From Deltaproteobacteria bacterium (GTDB taxonomy: Bacteria; Myxococcota; XYA12-FULL-58-9), in contig JACRCV010000099.1 of the NCBI GenBank assembly GCA_016218825.1, forward strand, positions 124,001 through 188,000: a stretch of 64,000 bases of DNA, given 5' to 3'. Every line of letters begins with the position of its first letter. Positions within the stretch are counted from its first letter, which is position 1. Below, piece after piece: positions 44,812 to 59,816 of the stretch. The notes below the pieces were generated by a model. That model was not told the DNA's origin. It saw only the letters and a program-made list of their open reading frames with translations, and did not search any database. The translations under genes were made by a program, and so were the position numbers.

Positions 44812-47800
44812 TCAGGGCCCGGGGCGGACGCAGCGCACGTTGTTGGCGGTGGTCTTCGCGAAGTTCTGGTCGTCGATCCAGCCGTCGGCGAAGGCCACCG
44901 ACCAGGCGTTCGGCAGGAAGCCGGCGGCGCTGGTCGACGACCAATGGGAGCCGGTCGGGGTGGCGGGGAACGCCGTCGGGTCGATCGCCGGATTGTACCT
45001 GGCCAGGTCGAGGATGCTCGCGAGCTCGGCGCGGCTCGGCAGGCGCCAATTCGTGAACCCGCCCCAGCCGAGGCCTTCGCAGTAGCCGAGCGCCGCCTGC
45101 CAGGTGTGCGTGCCGGCAGCGCCGGTGGTGCAGGTCGATCCGGTCAAGCCATAGGCGCAGCCCTGCCACATCAGCTTGGTGCGGGCGTCTGCAACCACCG
45201 GCTGATTGGGGGACGGAACGGTCCGGGTGAAGCGCGCCGCGGCGCTCCATGCCTGGATCGACGGGCCGGAGCGCACGCAGCGGGCGAGGATGAAGCGCGC
45301 GGCCTGGTCGGCGTTCGACGCGCTGCCGTCGTAGAACAGCGCGTAGTATGCCCAGCCGAGCGAGACCGGGTGGGTCGTCGAGGTCCAGAAGGTGCCGGGC
45401 GCGGTGCCGGCGAAGGCCGTGGCGTCGATCGACGGCGAGCACTGGCTCAAGTCGAGGATCGACTGCGACTCGTGATAATCCGGCAGCCGCCAATCGGCGT
45501 AGCCGCTCCACACCAGGCCGTCGCAGTAGGCGAGCGCCTGGTCCCAGGTGTCGACGTAGGCGCCGGCGATCGCGCACCCCGAGCCGCTCGCGCAGCCTTC
45601 CTGCCAGATCAAGCCGGTCAAGTTGTCGAGGGTCACCGGCTCGGCGCCGCCGGTCCGCGTCCAGCGCACCGACGGGTCGGCGTGCGTCGGGTCCCAGCCG
45701 TATTGCGCGTCCTGACCGCAGAACGCCGTGGCAAAGCAGGCGCCGCTGCCGGCCGTGCCCGGACACGACGCCAATTGGCCCGTGGCGTCGAAGCACGCCC
45801 GCTGGTTGTTGTCTGGGAACGCCCAAAGAGCGACTGAGTCGGCGAGGGCGAAGCCGGGCCCGTGGGCGTTGCAGCTCGCGTCGCCGCAGCCGGGGGAGAC
45901 GCAGACGCCGTCGACGCAGATGTCGTAGGACCGATCTGGCGTCGTCACCACCTGGCACAGCGTGAAGTCGGGCTGGGTCGCGCAGTCGGTGGTGATGCAG
46001 CCGACCTCGGCGCCGCCGCAAGTCGGGGTGCTGCCGCCGCACGCCACACAATCCTGGCCGCAGTACTGTGCGGAATCGCACGGCAGGCACGCGCCGCCCG
46101 AGCAGTAGCTCCCGTGCCCGCAGGAGCCGCGCGGCGCCGGGCTCGGGTCGCACTGACAGCCGACCCCGACGCCGCCGCAGAGGGGCGTCGCCCCGCCGCA
46201 GGCGACGCACGCCGCACCGCAGTGGGCCGTGACGTTGCAGCTCACGCACAGACCCTGGCTGCACCAATTGGCGCCGACGCACGCGCCCGGCGCGGTGCAG
46301 ATGCAGCCCCGCTGGCAGTCGGTCCGGCAGCCGTTGCACTGGTCGCCGTCACCGTCGTCGCACTGCTCGTACAGGCTCTGCACGGTCCCGTCGCCGCAGC
46401 TGCCGGCGCGCTGGCACGTCGCGCTGCAGCCGGTGCCGCTGCCGTTGGCGTTGCCGGCGTCGCAGACCTCGGCCGGTGAGTCGAGCTGCAGGTCGCCGCA
46501 GGAGGGCGCCCACGCGGTGCACGCCCCGTTGCAGTGGCGCGTCAATGCCCAAGCGTTGTCGTTCTGCGACCCGCCGTCGCAGGCTTCGCCGCGGGTCACG
46601 TTGACCTTGGTGTCACCGCACACGGCCGTGGTGCAATCGGCGTTGCAGGCGACGCTCTCGCCGCCGCCGTCGCACTGCTCGCCGCCGCAGACGTAGCCGT
46701 CGCCGCAGCGGTTCGCGTGCAGGGTGCAGTCGTTCAAACAGCCGTCGCAGTCGTTGTCATTGGCGCCGTCGTCACACTGCTCGACCGCGGTAGCGTTCAC
46801 CTTGCGATCGCCGCAGGCTGCCACCGTGCAGTCCAGGTTGCAGCCGGCAGACTCGCCGCCGCCGTCGCACTCCTCGCCGGCGGTCAGGTTGGGCTTGCCG
46901 TCGCCGCATTCGGCCGGGGTGCAGTCGAGGTTGCAGCCCAAAGACTCGCCGCCGTCGTCGCACGCCTCGGTGCCGCACAGGAAACCGTCGCCGCAGGAGT
47001 TCACGTGCAGCATGCAGTCGTTCAGACAGCCGTCGCAGTCGTCGTGGTTGGCGCCGTCGTCACACTCTTCGTTCGCCGTGGCGTTCGGGACGCGGTCGCC
47101 GCAGCGCGACTGGCTGCAGTCGGCGTTGCAGGTCGCGGACTCGCCGGCGTCGTCGCAGGCCTCCAGCGGCGCGATGACCCCGTCGCCGCAGCGCGCGCGG
47201 CGGCAGTCATTCAGGCAGGCGTCCTGGTCGTCGAGGTTGCCGTCGTCGCACTCTTCGCCGCGGCTGCGATCGACGACGCGGTCGCCGCACTCCGAGACCA
47301 CGCAGCCGCCCTTCCACGCCACGCAGACGCCGCCGGGAGCGCCGGTCCCCGGGATGACGCAGGTGGAGCCGTCGAAGGAAGCTTGCGCGACGTGGAACAC
47401 CGGGACCATGTTCGACGCGACCCGCCCGTCGTCGCAGCCGTCCAGGGTGCAGGTATCGCCGTCGTCGACGTTGGGCGGCGCGCCACTGACACAGAGGAAG
47501 TTGACGCACTGCTCGCCGCCGTTGCACGCGAAGCCATCTTGGCAATCGGCCGCGGTTTGGCAGCCGTTGCCCGGGATGCAGCCGGCCGCCGGATTGCAGT
47601 ATTGGCCTGCGGGGCACGCCGAGTGGTCTGCAGCGACGCTGCACGCCCCCTCTCCCGCGCCGAGCTCGACGCAGCCGGTCACGAGACAGGGAAAGGCGCT
47701 GACACACGGCAAGCTGGTGGCTTGGCAGACGCCGTCGACGCACTGGACCGTCGCGGTGCAGAACAGACCGTCGTTGCACTCGCCGTTCGTGGTGCAGGCC

Positions 47801-48225
47801 TTGGCGAGCTTCACGGTCGCCGTCGGCGTCCCGGTTCGGGCGAAGGTCGCCGTCGTGGTCCCGCGCGCCAGCGGCGCGTCGTTTGCGCCGCGCGCCTCGA
47901 CCCAGAGAGACGCCTCGCCGGTCTTCGAGGTCGTCACCGTCACCGCGAGCGGGAACGCCGAGCGGCTGACGCTCAGGGGCGCGAGGCTCTCGCGGGACAG
48001 GCCCACCGCCAGGGTCGTGAAGTCGGTCGCGGCGCCGGTCGGGTCCTCGATGCTCAGCACCACGAACGGCTGCCGGCCGAGGCACGCCGTCAGGGGCACC
48101 GCGACGGCGACGGCGAGCGCCCGTGACGCGATGCGCGTCAGCAGCGATCCGGGTCCGCTCCCGCCCCGGTCGGGATGACGCGCCGACCGCCGCCCAGTCG
48201 CAAGCATCCGCCGAGTATAGCCCAT
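44812..48225 (-). CDS. Cysteine-rich lipoprotein with DUF4215-like repeats and two DUF1566 domains
   Basis: 1137 residues from the ATG at 48225 (an ATG six codons on is possible). The signal AVAVAVPLTACLGRQPF is a lipobox. Residues about 140-280 are cysteine-rich. About ten DUF4215-like (Myxococcus cysteine-rich) repeats follow, each of the form CGDGxxxxxEECDDG (for example CGDGKPNLTAGEECDGGG). Two DUF1566 (Lcl C-terminal-like) domains close the protein, with ADWRLPDYHESQSILDLSQ and TNWRLPSRAELASILDLAR. Such proteins are probably surface or secreted adhesin-like factors. The two DUF1566 units look like an internal duplication. Confidence 0.82.
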   Translation of the reverse strand: MGYTRRMLATGRRSARHPDRGGSGPGSLLTRIASRALAVAVAVPLTACLGRQPFVVLSIEDPTGAATDFTTLAVGLSRESLAPLSVSRSAFPLAVTVTTSKTGEASLWVEARGANDAPLARGTTTATFARTGTPTATVKLAKACTTNGECNDGLFCTATVQCVDGVCQATSLPCVSAFPCLVTGCVELGAGEGACSVAADHSACPAGQYCNPAAGCIPGNGCQTAADCQDGFACNGGEQCVNFLCVSGAPPNVDDGDTCTLDGCDDGRVASNMVPVFHVAQASFDGSTCVIPGTGAPGGVCVAWKGGCVVSECGDRVVDRSRGEECDDGNLDDQDACLNDCRRARCGDGVIAPLEACDDAGESATCNADCSQSRCGDRVPNATANEECDDGANHDDCDGCLNDCMLHVNSCGDGFLCGTEACDDGGESLGCNLDCTPAECGDGKPNLTAGEECDGGGESAGCNLDCTVAACGDRKVNATAVEQCDDGANDNDCDGCLNDCTLHANRCGDGYVCGGEQCDGGGESVACNADCTTAVCGDTKVNVTRGEACDGGSQNDNAWALTRHCNGACTAWAPSCGDLQLDSPAEVCDAGNANGSGTGCSATCQRAGSCGDGTVQSLYEQCDDGDGDQCNGCRTDCQRGCICTAPGACVGANWCSQGLCVSCNVTAHCGAACVACGGATPLCGGVGVGCQCDPSPAPRGSCGHGSYCSGGACLPCDSAQYCGQDCVACGGSTPTCGGAEVGCITTDCATQPDFTLCQVVTTPDRSYDICVDGVCVSPGCGDASCNAHGPGFALADSVALWAFPDNNQRACFDATGQLASCPGTAGSGACFATAFCGQDAQYGWDPTHADPSVRWTRTGGAEPVTLDNLTGLIWQEGCASGSGCAIAGAYVDTWDQALAYCDGLVWSGYADWRLPDYHESQSILDLSQCSPSIDATAFAGTAPGTFWTSTTHPVSLGWAYYALFYDGSASNADQAARFILARCVRSGPSIQAWSAAARFTRTVPSPNQPVVADARTKLMWQGCAYGLTGSTCTTGAAGTHTWQAALGYCEGLGWGGFTNWRLPSRAELASILDLARYNPAIDPTAFPATPTGSHWSSTSAAGFLPNAWSVAFADGWIDDQNFAKTTANNVRCVRPGP

Positions 48226-48346
48226 GTCGCGAGGCGCTCGGGACCGGTCTTTTGAAGGGTGCCTCAGCCATCGACAGGCACACACGAGACGCTGGACATT
48301 CTGTCTGTCATTGTGCCATTGGTCCTCGTCCCGGAGGACTTTCACA

Positions 48347-48880
48347 ATGCCAGGTAGCAAGACCTCGAATCCGTTCTTGAAGATGAGCCACGTCGATCTC
48401 GCCTACGCGGTGCAGCGCCTCGTTCGCGACGGTCGGACCACCGCGAGCCGCGTGCGGGCGCTCGGGGCCGAGCGCCAAGCCGAGATCGCCCTGCTCGAAG
48501 CTCGGGTCGCGGCGCTCAAGGCCGCCGTCGACGTCGAAGCGCCGGCGCCCGCGAAGCGCAAGTACAGCCGCCGGGCGAAGGTCGCCCGGACCGCAGTCGT
48601 TGCCAAGGGCAAGCGTCCGGTGGGTAGGCCGAAGGGCTCGAAGAACAAGGTCAAAGCGAAGACGAAGGCGAAGCCCGCGAAGGCCGCCCGGATCGCGAAG
48701 CGGCCGGCGAAGGTCTCGGCGAAGGCCGCGGCCGCTCGCCGCATCCAGGGCCGTTACATGGGTCTGCGCCGGCACCTGAGCGCCAATCTCCAGGTCGAGG
48801 CGACCAAGATCGCTCAAGCCCAGGGTGTGGGCGCGGCGCTCAAGTTCGTCGAGGGGCATGCCGCGAGCAATGCTGCCTGA
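48347..48880 (+). CDS. Basic AT-hook, histone H1-like DNA-binding protein
   Basis: 177 residues from the ATG at 48347, with GGAGGAC upstream. The N-terminal helical part (about 1-60) is followed by a Lys/Ala/Arg-rich segment like eukaryotic H1 tails (KRKYSRRAKVARTAVVAKGK), then an AT-hook core PVGRPKGSKNK near 86-96. A C-terminal helical part RRIQGRYMGLRRHLSANLQV resembles the ends of small myxobacterial DNA-binding proteins. It likely bends or compacts DNA or regulates transcription, as AT-hook proteins do in Myxococcus development. Divergent from the DUF4215 lipoprotein. Confidence 0.72.
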   Translation: MPGSKTSNPFLKMSHVDLAYAVQRLVRDGRTTASRVRALGAERQAEIALLEARVAALKAAVDVEAPAPAKRKYSRRAKVARTAVVAKGKRPVGRPKGSKNKVKAKTKAKPAKAARIAKRPAKVSAKAAAARRIQGRYMGLRRHLSANLQVEATKIAQAQGVGAALKFVEGHAASNAA

Positions 48881-48970
48881 GCCGGGCGGCCGAACGTTAC
48901 TTCGTGGCGCGCTGCCGATGCAGGCGGCCGTGGTCTTGAAGATCGGTCCGGGATCCCGGCCGACGCGGCG

Positions 48971-54073
<5,103 letters not shown>

Positions 54074-54249
54074 TCGAGTCTCTCCGCCGCGTCCGGCAAG
54101 ACGCGCTTAGGTCCACACGCATGAGCCAGTCGGGCCGACTGGAGGAATCGAAACGATGAGCTCGCCGATTGTACACCATGTGGCCAACGAGCGCAGCGCC
54201 GGTTGGATTGCGGCCGGAGGCTAGAGTATCCTTGACCGACGTGGCGCTG

Positions 54250-55335
54250 ATGGCCTCCGCATGCAACACCGACCTCGGGCTCCGACACCTGGTGCTCACG
54301 GGCGCGCTCGTCATCGCCGCCGGGGCCGTCGGCGTCCTGTCGCTCCGGCCGCAGCCGGCGTTCGCGGCGGCCGCCGCGAAGAGCAAGAAGAAGAAACTCG
54401 ATCCGCCTCCACCCCCGGCCAAGGCGGTGGCGCCGTCTCCGGCCCAAGGGCCCGCGAAGGCCGACCCTGGTGGTTCGGCGCCGGGCGGGTCGGGAGCGCG
54501 GCGGTCGTCACCGAAGGTCGCCGCGCTGTCGACCGCAGCGCTCTTGTCGCAGGCCACCCAGCTCTACGGTGCGCTCGAGTACGCCGACGTCATCCCGCTG
54601 GTCGAGGCGGCCCTGGCGCAGGACGACGTGACCATCGATCAGCGCCTCGACGCCTACCTGCTGCACGGCAGCGCCCTGGCGATCGTCGGCGACGCCATCG
54701 AGGCCGAGAAGCCGTTTCGTTTCCTGCTGCGCGGCCGCCCGGACTACGAGATGCCGGCCGAGACCCCGCCCAAGATCTTGGCGGTGTTTCGCAAGGTGCA
54801 GGTGGAGGAGCGAACCATCGTCGACCAGATGCGGGAGCTGGCGCGGCAGCGCGCGATTCGCGAGATCGAGCTCAAGGCCGAGGTGCCGAAGAAGGTCACC
54901 GGCGGCTGGCCGCTGGTGTTCGAGTACCACCTCAAGGACCCGCGCGGCGCGGTGGCCGCGATCGATCTGCACTACCGCAAGTCGGCCTCCGAGCCGTTCT
55001 CGTCGTTGGCCCTCAAGGTCGACGCCAACGGCGCCTGGACGGGCGCGCTGCCGGGCGAGTGGACCGCGAACGAGCACGGCTTCACGATGCAGTACTACGT
55101 CACCACCAAAGATCCGCAGCAGACCGACCTCGTGCGCCTCGGTGACCAGACGCTGCCGTTCGCTATCGAGGTCGAAGCCGGCTCGGTCGCCGACACCCGC
55201 GCGTTCTACACCTCGTGGTGGTTCTGGAGCGCCGCCGGGCTCGCGGTCATCGCCTCCGGGGCCGGCGGCTACTTCTACTACCGCAACAGCACCAGCCTCC
55301 CCGAGACCTCGGGTCGCATCGACCTCGCACAGTGA
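54250..55335 (+). CDS. Hypothetical exported/anchored helical-repeat protein coupled to a kinase
   Basis: About 361 residues from the ATG at 54250; a GTG three codons upstream is also possible. A signal sequence (VLTGALVIAAGAVGVLSL...QPAFA) is followed by a Lys/Pro linker and a helical, TPR-like part (about 85-185: ALLSQATQLYGALEYADVIP). A beta-sandwich domain (about 200-310) contains LVFEYHLKDPRGAVAAIDLH, and a transmembrane helix near 325-348 precedes a short tail. The stop overlaps the start of the Ser/Thr kinase (TGATG). It may present a signal to that kinase; this is positional inference. Confidence 0.72.
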   Translation: MASACNTDLGLRHLVLTGALVIAAGAVGVLSLRPQPAFAAAAAKSKKKKLDPPPPPAKAVAPSPAQGPAKADPGGSAPGGSGARRSSPKVAALSTAALLSQATQLYGALEYADVIPLVEAALAQDDVTIDQRLDAYLLHGSALAIVGDAIEAEKPFRFLLRGRPDYEMPAETPPKILAVFRKVQVEERTIVDQMRELARQRAIREIELKAEVPKKVTGGWPLVFEYHLKDPRGAVAAIDLHYRKSASEPFSSLALKVDANGAWTGALPGEWTANEHGFTMQYYVTTKDPQQTDLVRLGDQTLPFAIEVEAGSVADTRAFYTSWWFWSAAGLAVIASGAGGYFYYRNSTSLPETSGRIDLAQ

Positions 55336-57464
55336 TGGGCGCCACGACCGACGTCAACGACTCGGGGTTGGTGTTCGGCAAGTACACCGTCATCCGCCGC
55401 CTGATGGTGGGCGGCATGGGTGAGATCTTCTTGGCGCGCCAGAGCGGCGTCGCCGGCTTCGACCGCTTGGTGATCTTGAAGACCCTGCTCCCCGAGCTCG
55501 CCGAGCAGCCGGGGTTCATCGACCAGTTCCTCGACGAGGCCCGGGTCGCCGCGACCCTGAACCACCCGAACATCGTCAATATCTTCGAGGTCGGCGATTG
55601 GCGCGGCATGTACGTGATCGCGATGGAGTACATCAAAGGCGACAACCTCGCCCGCCTGATGGCCGCCATCGAACGCGCCGGCGACAGGATGCCGCACCGG
55701 GTGGCGGTCAAGATCGCGATGGACGCCGCGTCCGCCCTCGACCACGCCCACTTCGCGGTCGATGCCGACGGCAAGCCGCTCGGTATCGTGCACCGCGACA
55801 TCGGGCTGCAAAACCTGATGGTGCGCGCCGACGGCGTCACCAAGGTCGTCGACTTCGGGATCGCGCGCGCCGCCAACCGCTCGGCCCGCACCCGCACCGG
55901 GCTCATCAAGGGCAAGCTGCAGTATATGCCGCCGGAGCAGCTGACCGGCGGCGAGCTCGACGGGCGCTCGGACCAGTTCTCGCTCGGGGTCGTGCTCTGG
56001 GAGATGCTCGCCGGCGCCCGTCTGTTCAAGGGCGACAACGAGTTTCAGACCATGCACAAGGTGCTGAACGAGGCGATCCCGCCGCTTCGCACCGTCGATC
56101 AGTCGATCGACCTTCGCCTCGAGGCGATCACGATGCGGATGCTGTCGCGGGAGAAGGCCGACCGCTACCCGCGCTGCGCCGCGGTCGCCGATGATCTGCG
56201 CCAGTACCTGCACGGGACCGGCCACGAGGTCGCGGAGGGCGACGTCGCCGCGGTGGTGCAACGCTACATCGGTTCGGAGCTCGCGGAGGCCACCCGCGAT
56301 CTCACCCCGAGCACCGAGGTCTTCGCGCACGGGCTGTCGCGGACGCCGGGCTCGGGCACCCAGGCCCGGACCGCGGTGCTCGGCGCTGCGCGGGGCAAGC
56401 GGACCGTGGTGCTCGCCTCGGCGGTCGTGTCGGTGGGTATCGTCGCCGCCGCGGCGTTTCTTGCCTGGCGGCAGTTGTCGCCCTCGGTCTCGAATCGCGC
56501 CGGGCGGGAGGTCACGCCGTTTGTCGCGGCGCCGCCTCCGGCGCCGAACGTCGGCATGGCGTTGGAGCTCAAGGGCCCGCCGGGCGCCCGGGTCTTCGTG
56601 GACGGCAATGAGTGGCCGGAGAAGACCCCCACCGTGGTCCGCGGCCTCGCGGTGGGGCCGCACGAGCTGCAGCTGCAGCTGCCGAACAGGAAGCCGTTGG
56701 TGAAGCGCGTGAACCTCGCGGTCGGCAAGCCGGTGGTCGTCGCCGAGCCGCCGCCGGCGAGCGGCATGGTGCTCGACATCCGCGATCCGGTCGGCGCCCG
56801 GGTCCTGGTCGACGGCCGGCCGTGGAAAGAGCCGGTGCCGACGGTGGTCTCGGGGCTGACACCGGGGTTGCACCAGGTGCAGCTCGCCGAGAGCGGCAAG
56901 CCGCCGGTGGTGCGCAAGGTCGAGCTCAGCGCCGACACCCCGGTGATCATCCAGCCGGCGGCCGCCGCCGACATGCCGACGCTCACGATCACGACCAAGC
57001 CCGACGGCGCCACGGTGTCGATCCAGGACCAGGTGGTCGGCACCACGCCGCTGACGCTGAAGACCATCGAGCCCGGCGTCGTCTGCGCCGTCGAGCTCAC
57101 GAAGCCCGGCCACGAGCCGGCGACCCGCGAGGTCGTGCTCGGCGCCCAAGAGAATCGGGCGCTGCTCGTGACCCTGGCAAAGGCGAAGGGCAAGCCGTCG
57201 CGCGACAAGAAGAAGGACGCGCCGGTGGCGGCGGCGCCGGCGAGCCCTTCGGCGCCGGGCTTCTTGACGCTGAACACCACGCCCTGGGTCAAGGTCAGCG
57301 TCGACGGCCGTCCGTTCGGCTCGACGCCGCTCTATAAGATCGAGCTCGCCGCCGGCGGCCACGTGCTGCAGCTCGTCAACGAGGAGGTCGGGGTCAACGT
57401 GACGCGCAAGGTGACCATCGAGTCCGGTCGGACCGCCAAGCTCAACCTCGACTTGGCAAAATAG
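55335..57464 (+). CDS. Ser/Thr protein kinase with four extracytoplasmic PEGA repeats
   Basis: 709 residues. The kinase domain (about 15-290) has the glycine loop MVGGMGEIFLARQ, K49 in VILKTLL, the catalytic loop HRDIGLQN (153-160) and DFG at 173-175. The loop lacks the lysine usual two residues after HRD, a trait shared by many myxobacterial kinases. A transmembrane helix lies near 357-377. Four PEGA domains (about 405-462, 477-532, 548-602 and 641-696) follow outside, with GARVFVDGNEW and GARVLVDGRPW. It probably phosphorylates cytosolic targets in response to envelope cues. Coupled to the upstream exported protein. Confidence 0.87.
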   Translation: MGATTDVNDSGLVFGKYTVIRRLMVGGMGEIFLARQSGVAGFDRLVILKTLLPELAEQPGFIDQFLDEARVAATLNHPNIVNIFEVGDWRGMYVIAMEYIKGDNLARLMAAIERAGDRMPHRVAVKIAMDAASALDHAHFAVDADGKPLGIVHRDIGLQNLMVRADGVTKVVDFGIARAANRSARTRTGLIKGKLQYMPPEQLTGGELDGRSDQFSLGVVLWEMLAGARLFKGDNEFQTMHKVLNEAIPPLRTVDQSIDLRLEAITMRMLSREKADRYPRCAAVADDLRQYLHGTGHEVAEGDVAAVVQRYIGSELAEATRDLTPSTEVFAHGLSRTPGSGTQARTAVLGAARGKRTVVLASAVVSVGIVAAAAFLAWRQLSPSVSNRAGREVTPFVAAPPPAPNVGMALELKGPPGARVFVDGNEWPEKTPTVVRGLAVGPHELQLQLPNRKPLVKRVNLAVGKPVVVAEPPPASGMVLDIRDPVGARVLVDGRPWKEPVPTVVSGLTPGLHQVQLAESGKPPVVRKVELSADTPVIIQPAAAADMPTLTITTKPDGATVSIQDQVVGTTPLTLKTIEPGVVCAVELTKPGHEPATREVVLGAQENRALLVTLAKAKGKPSRDKKKDAPVAAAPASPSAPGFLTLNTTPWVKVSVDGRPFGSTPLYKIELAAGGHVLQLVNEEVGVNVTRKVTIESGRTAKLNLDLAK

Positions 57465-57492
57465 CCCGCGGCGGTGCCGGGCGCGGACCTGC

Positions 57493-59700
57493 TCAGCGCC
57501 ACAGCCGGCGCAGCATGTAGTACTCGTTCACCGGGCGATCGTCGGAGAGCGCCGGCGCGTCGGGCGCCGCGGCGAGCACCGCGGCGAGCGGCACCTCGCG
57601 ACCGACGACCTCGTCGAGCTGCTCTGCCGGCGTGGTGTGCGGTCCCCACTCCACCAGGTCGGCGGCGGCGGCGGGCGGCAGCTTCGCCGCGAGCTCGGCC
57701 GCGGTCTTGGCGGGGATCGGCGCGGCGCTCGCCAAGAAATGCCAGCCGCGGCCGGCGATGGAGTGGAAGATGCGGACGTGGGCGAAGTGGGTGGTCAACG
57801 CTTTGGTGGCCGACGCGATCACGCTCGGCTCGCCGGACGGCAACCACTGCTGCAAGATCCCACCGCGGCGCAAGCGCTTGGCCGCGCTCTCGTAGAACTC
57901 CACGGAGTAGAGCAGGCTCGACGCCGCGGCCTCGACCGGCGGCGGCGGGTCGATGACGATCACGTCGAAGGTCTCGCTCGACCGCTCGAGGTAGCGGCGA
58001 GCATCGTCGACCACGATGTGCGCCCGCGGCGAGGCGCGGAGCGCGTCGCCATCGGGGTGGAAGAACCCGAGCAGCGCCGGGACGCTCGGCACCAGCTCGA
58101 CGACGGTGGCGTCGATGCCCCACGACAGCATGGTGCGAAACGAGGTGCCCATGCCGAGACAGAGCACCAGGCCCTTGGTCGGCGCGCCCTCCAGCATCGC
58201 CAGCGGCAGGTGCGCCATCAACTTGGTGATCGGTGTCAGGCTGGTGATGCCGACGCCGTTGATCCGCAGCGTCTTGCCCATCCGGTTGTCGCCGAGCGCG
58301 ACGACGGTCGCGGTGTGATCGCGATGCACCACGCTGCCGGTGAATTGGCTCTCGAAGTCACGCGTGAGCACGATCAACAGCACCGCGGTGACGACGCCGA
58401 TCACCGGTGGCAGCAGGCGCCGGCGAATAGAGAGGGCGCCCGCCGCAGCCGCGGCCGGGGTCTGGGGCGCCAACACCACGAGAGACAGCGGCGCCGCGAG
58501 CAGCACCAAGGACCAGCGCTCGCCCAGCGCCGGCAGGGTGACGAAGCCGGCGAGCAGCGGCCCGGCGATGCAGCCGATGGTGTTCAGCGCGTAGGCGAAG
58601 CCGGCGCGCTTGGGCTCGCCGCCCGACACTCGATCCATGACCATCGGGGTCAGGAAGCCGAGCACGGCGCAAAACGGCCCGGTGCCGATCGCGACCCGCA
58701 GCACGCCCTTCGCGAGGCCGCGGCCGAAAGACCAGCGGGGATCGGCAGCGAAAAGCGGCAGCAGCGCGGTCACCGCGGCGAAGATCGAGAGCAGCCGGAC
58801 GTCGAAGAGCCAGCTCTTCGTCGGGTCGGTGACCCACTTGCGATAGAGCCAGGAGCCGGCCGCGGTCGCCGCGAGGTAGGTCGCGAGGATGCTCGCGAAG
58901 GTGTAGACCATCGGCCCCAGGAACGGCACGAACTGCCGGGTCCATACCACCTCCATCGCCAGGCTGATGAGGCCGGTCGCGAGGAGCAACGCGAACAAGA
59001 CGACGGCGGGCGCGTCCTCGGGGCTGTCCGCGGCGCTCGCCGCCGGTCGTGGCAGCGGCGCGCTCTTTGCTGCCGGCGTCAGTTTGCCGCCCTGCGCGAA
59101 CGCCAGGACCGCGACGACGACGTTGACGGCCGACGCGAACAGCATCGTATTGCGGAAGCCCAAGAGCTCGATGAGCACGAACGCCGAGGTCAGGGCGCCG
59201 GCCATGGCGCCGAGCACGTTGGCGACGTAGAGGTAGCTGAACGAGCGCCCCGACCCCGCGTCGTGGGTGGCGCGGATCCCGGCCATCGCCAGCGGGAAGG
59301 TCGCGCCCATCGCGGTGCAGAACGGCAACAGCGCCAGCGTCAGCCAGGCACCGGCGGCGAGGTAGTGGGCGGACGAGTTCCACTCGGTGCCGCCGGAGGA
59401 CACGAACAGGGTGTGGCCGAGGCGCAGCAGCGGCGCGACGACGATGCCGGAGACGCCGATCAACAGCTCGGTCGCGGCATAGAGGCGCAAGAACGGTCGC
59501 GGGCCGCGGCCTTCGAGGCGGTGCGCGAGCCGGCCGCCGGCGAACGACCCGAGCGCCAGCCCGGCCATGAACACCGAGAGCACGATCGACACCATCGGCG
59601 TGGTGACCCCGAAGCTCGCCATCGCCGCGCGCAGCCAGGTGACCTGGTAGACCAGGCCGCAGAACCCCGAGAGGATGAAGAACAGGAAGAACCAACCCAC
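57493..59700 (-). CDS. Membrane-embedded spermidine-synthase-like protein
   Basis: 735 residues from the GTG at 59700 (GGAGA upstream); a TTG at 59805 would add a basic tail. About fourteen helices in two sets (about 1-190 and 230-440) surround a short loop. A C-terminal methyltransferase-like domain has GLVLCLGMGTSFRTMLSWGI, VVELVPSV, DDARRYL and FDVIVIDPPPP, the spermidine/spermine-synthase signature. LLYSVEFYESAAKRLRRGGI follows. Such fusions are common in environmental bacteria and their substrate is unknown; a polyamine or related aminopropyl transfer is a guess. Divergent from the M48 protease gene. Confidence 0.82.
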   Translation of the reverse strand: MGWFFLFFILSGFCGLVYQVTWLRAAMASFGVTTPMVSIVLSVFMAGLALGSFAGGRLAHRLEGRGPRPFLRLYAATELLIGVSGIVVAPLLRLGHTLFVSSGGTEWNSSAHYLAAGAWLTLALLPFCTAMGATFPLAMAGIRATHDAGSGRSFSYLYVANVLGAMAGALTSAFVLIELLGFRNTMLFASAVNVVVAVLAFAQGGKLTPAAKSAPLPRPAASAADSPEDAPAVVLFALLLATGLISLAMEVVWTRQFVPFLGPMVYTFASILATYLAATAAGSWLYRKWVTDPTKSWLFDVRLLSIFAAVTALLPLFAADPRWSFGRGLAKGVLRVAIGTGPFCAVLGFLTPMVMDRVSGGEPKRAGFAYALNTIGCIAGPLLAGFVTLPALGERWSLVLLAAPLSLVVLAPQTPAAAAAGALSIRRRLLPPVIGVVTAVLLIVLTRDFESQFTGSVVHRDHTATVVALGDNRMGKTLRINGVGITSLTPITKLMAHLPLAMLEGAPTKGLVLCLGMGTSFRTMLSWGIDATVVELVPSVPALLGFFHPDGDALRASPRAHIVVDDARRYLERSSETFDVIVIDPPPPVEAAASSLLYSVEFYESAAKRLRRGGILQQWLPSGEPSVIASATKALTTHFAHVRIFHSIAGRGWHFLASAAPIPAKTAAELAAKLPPAAAADLVEWGPHTTPAEQLDEVVGREVPLAAVLAAAPDAPALSDDRPVNEYYMLRRLWR

Positions 59701-59816
59701 GTGCGTCTCCGTGTCCGCCTCCGGGCGGCGAGTGCGCGCGAACCATAGACGCTCTCGGGAAGCGGGGGCAAGGCGCCGGGTTGGCGCGGCCCGCGTTTTG
59801 TGCAACCGTCAACCCC

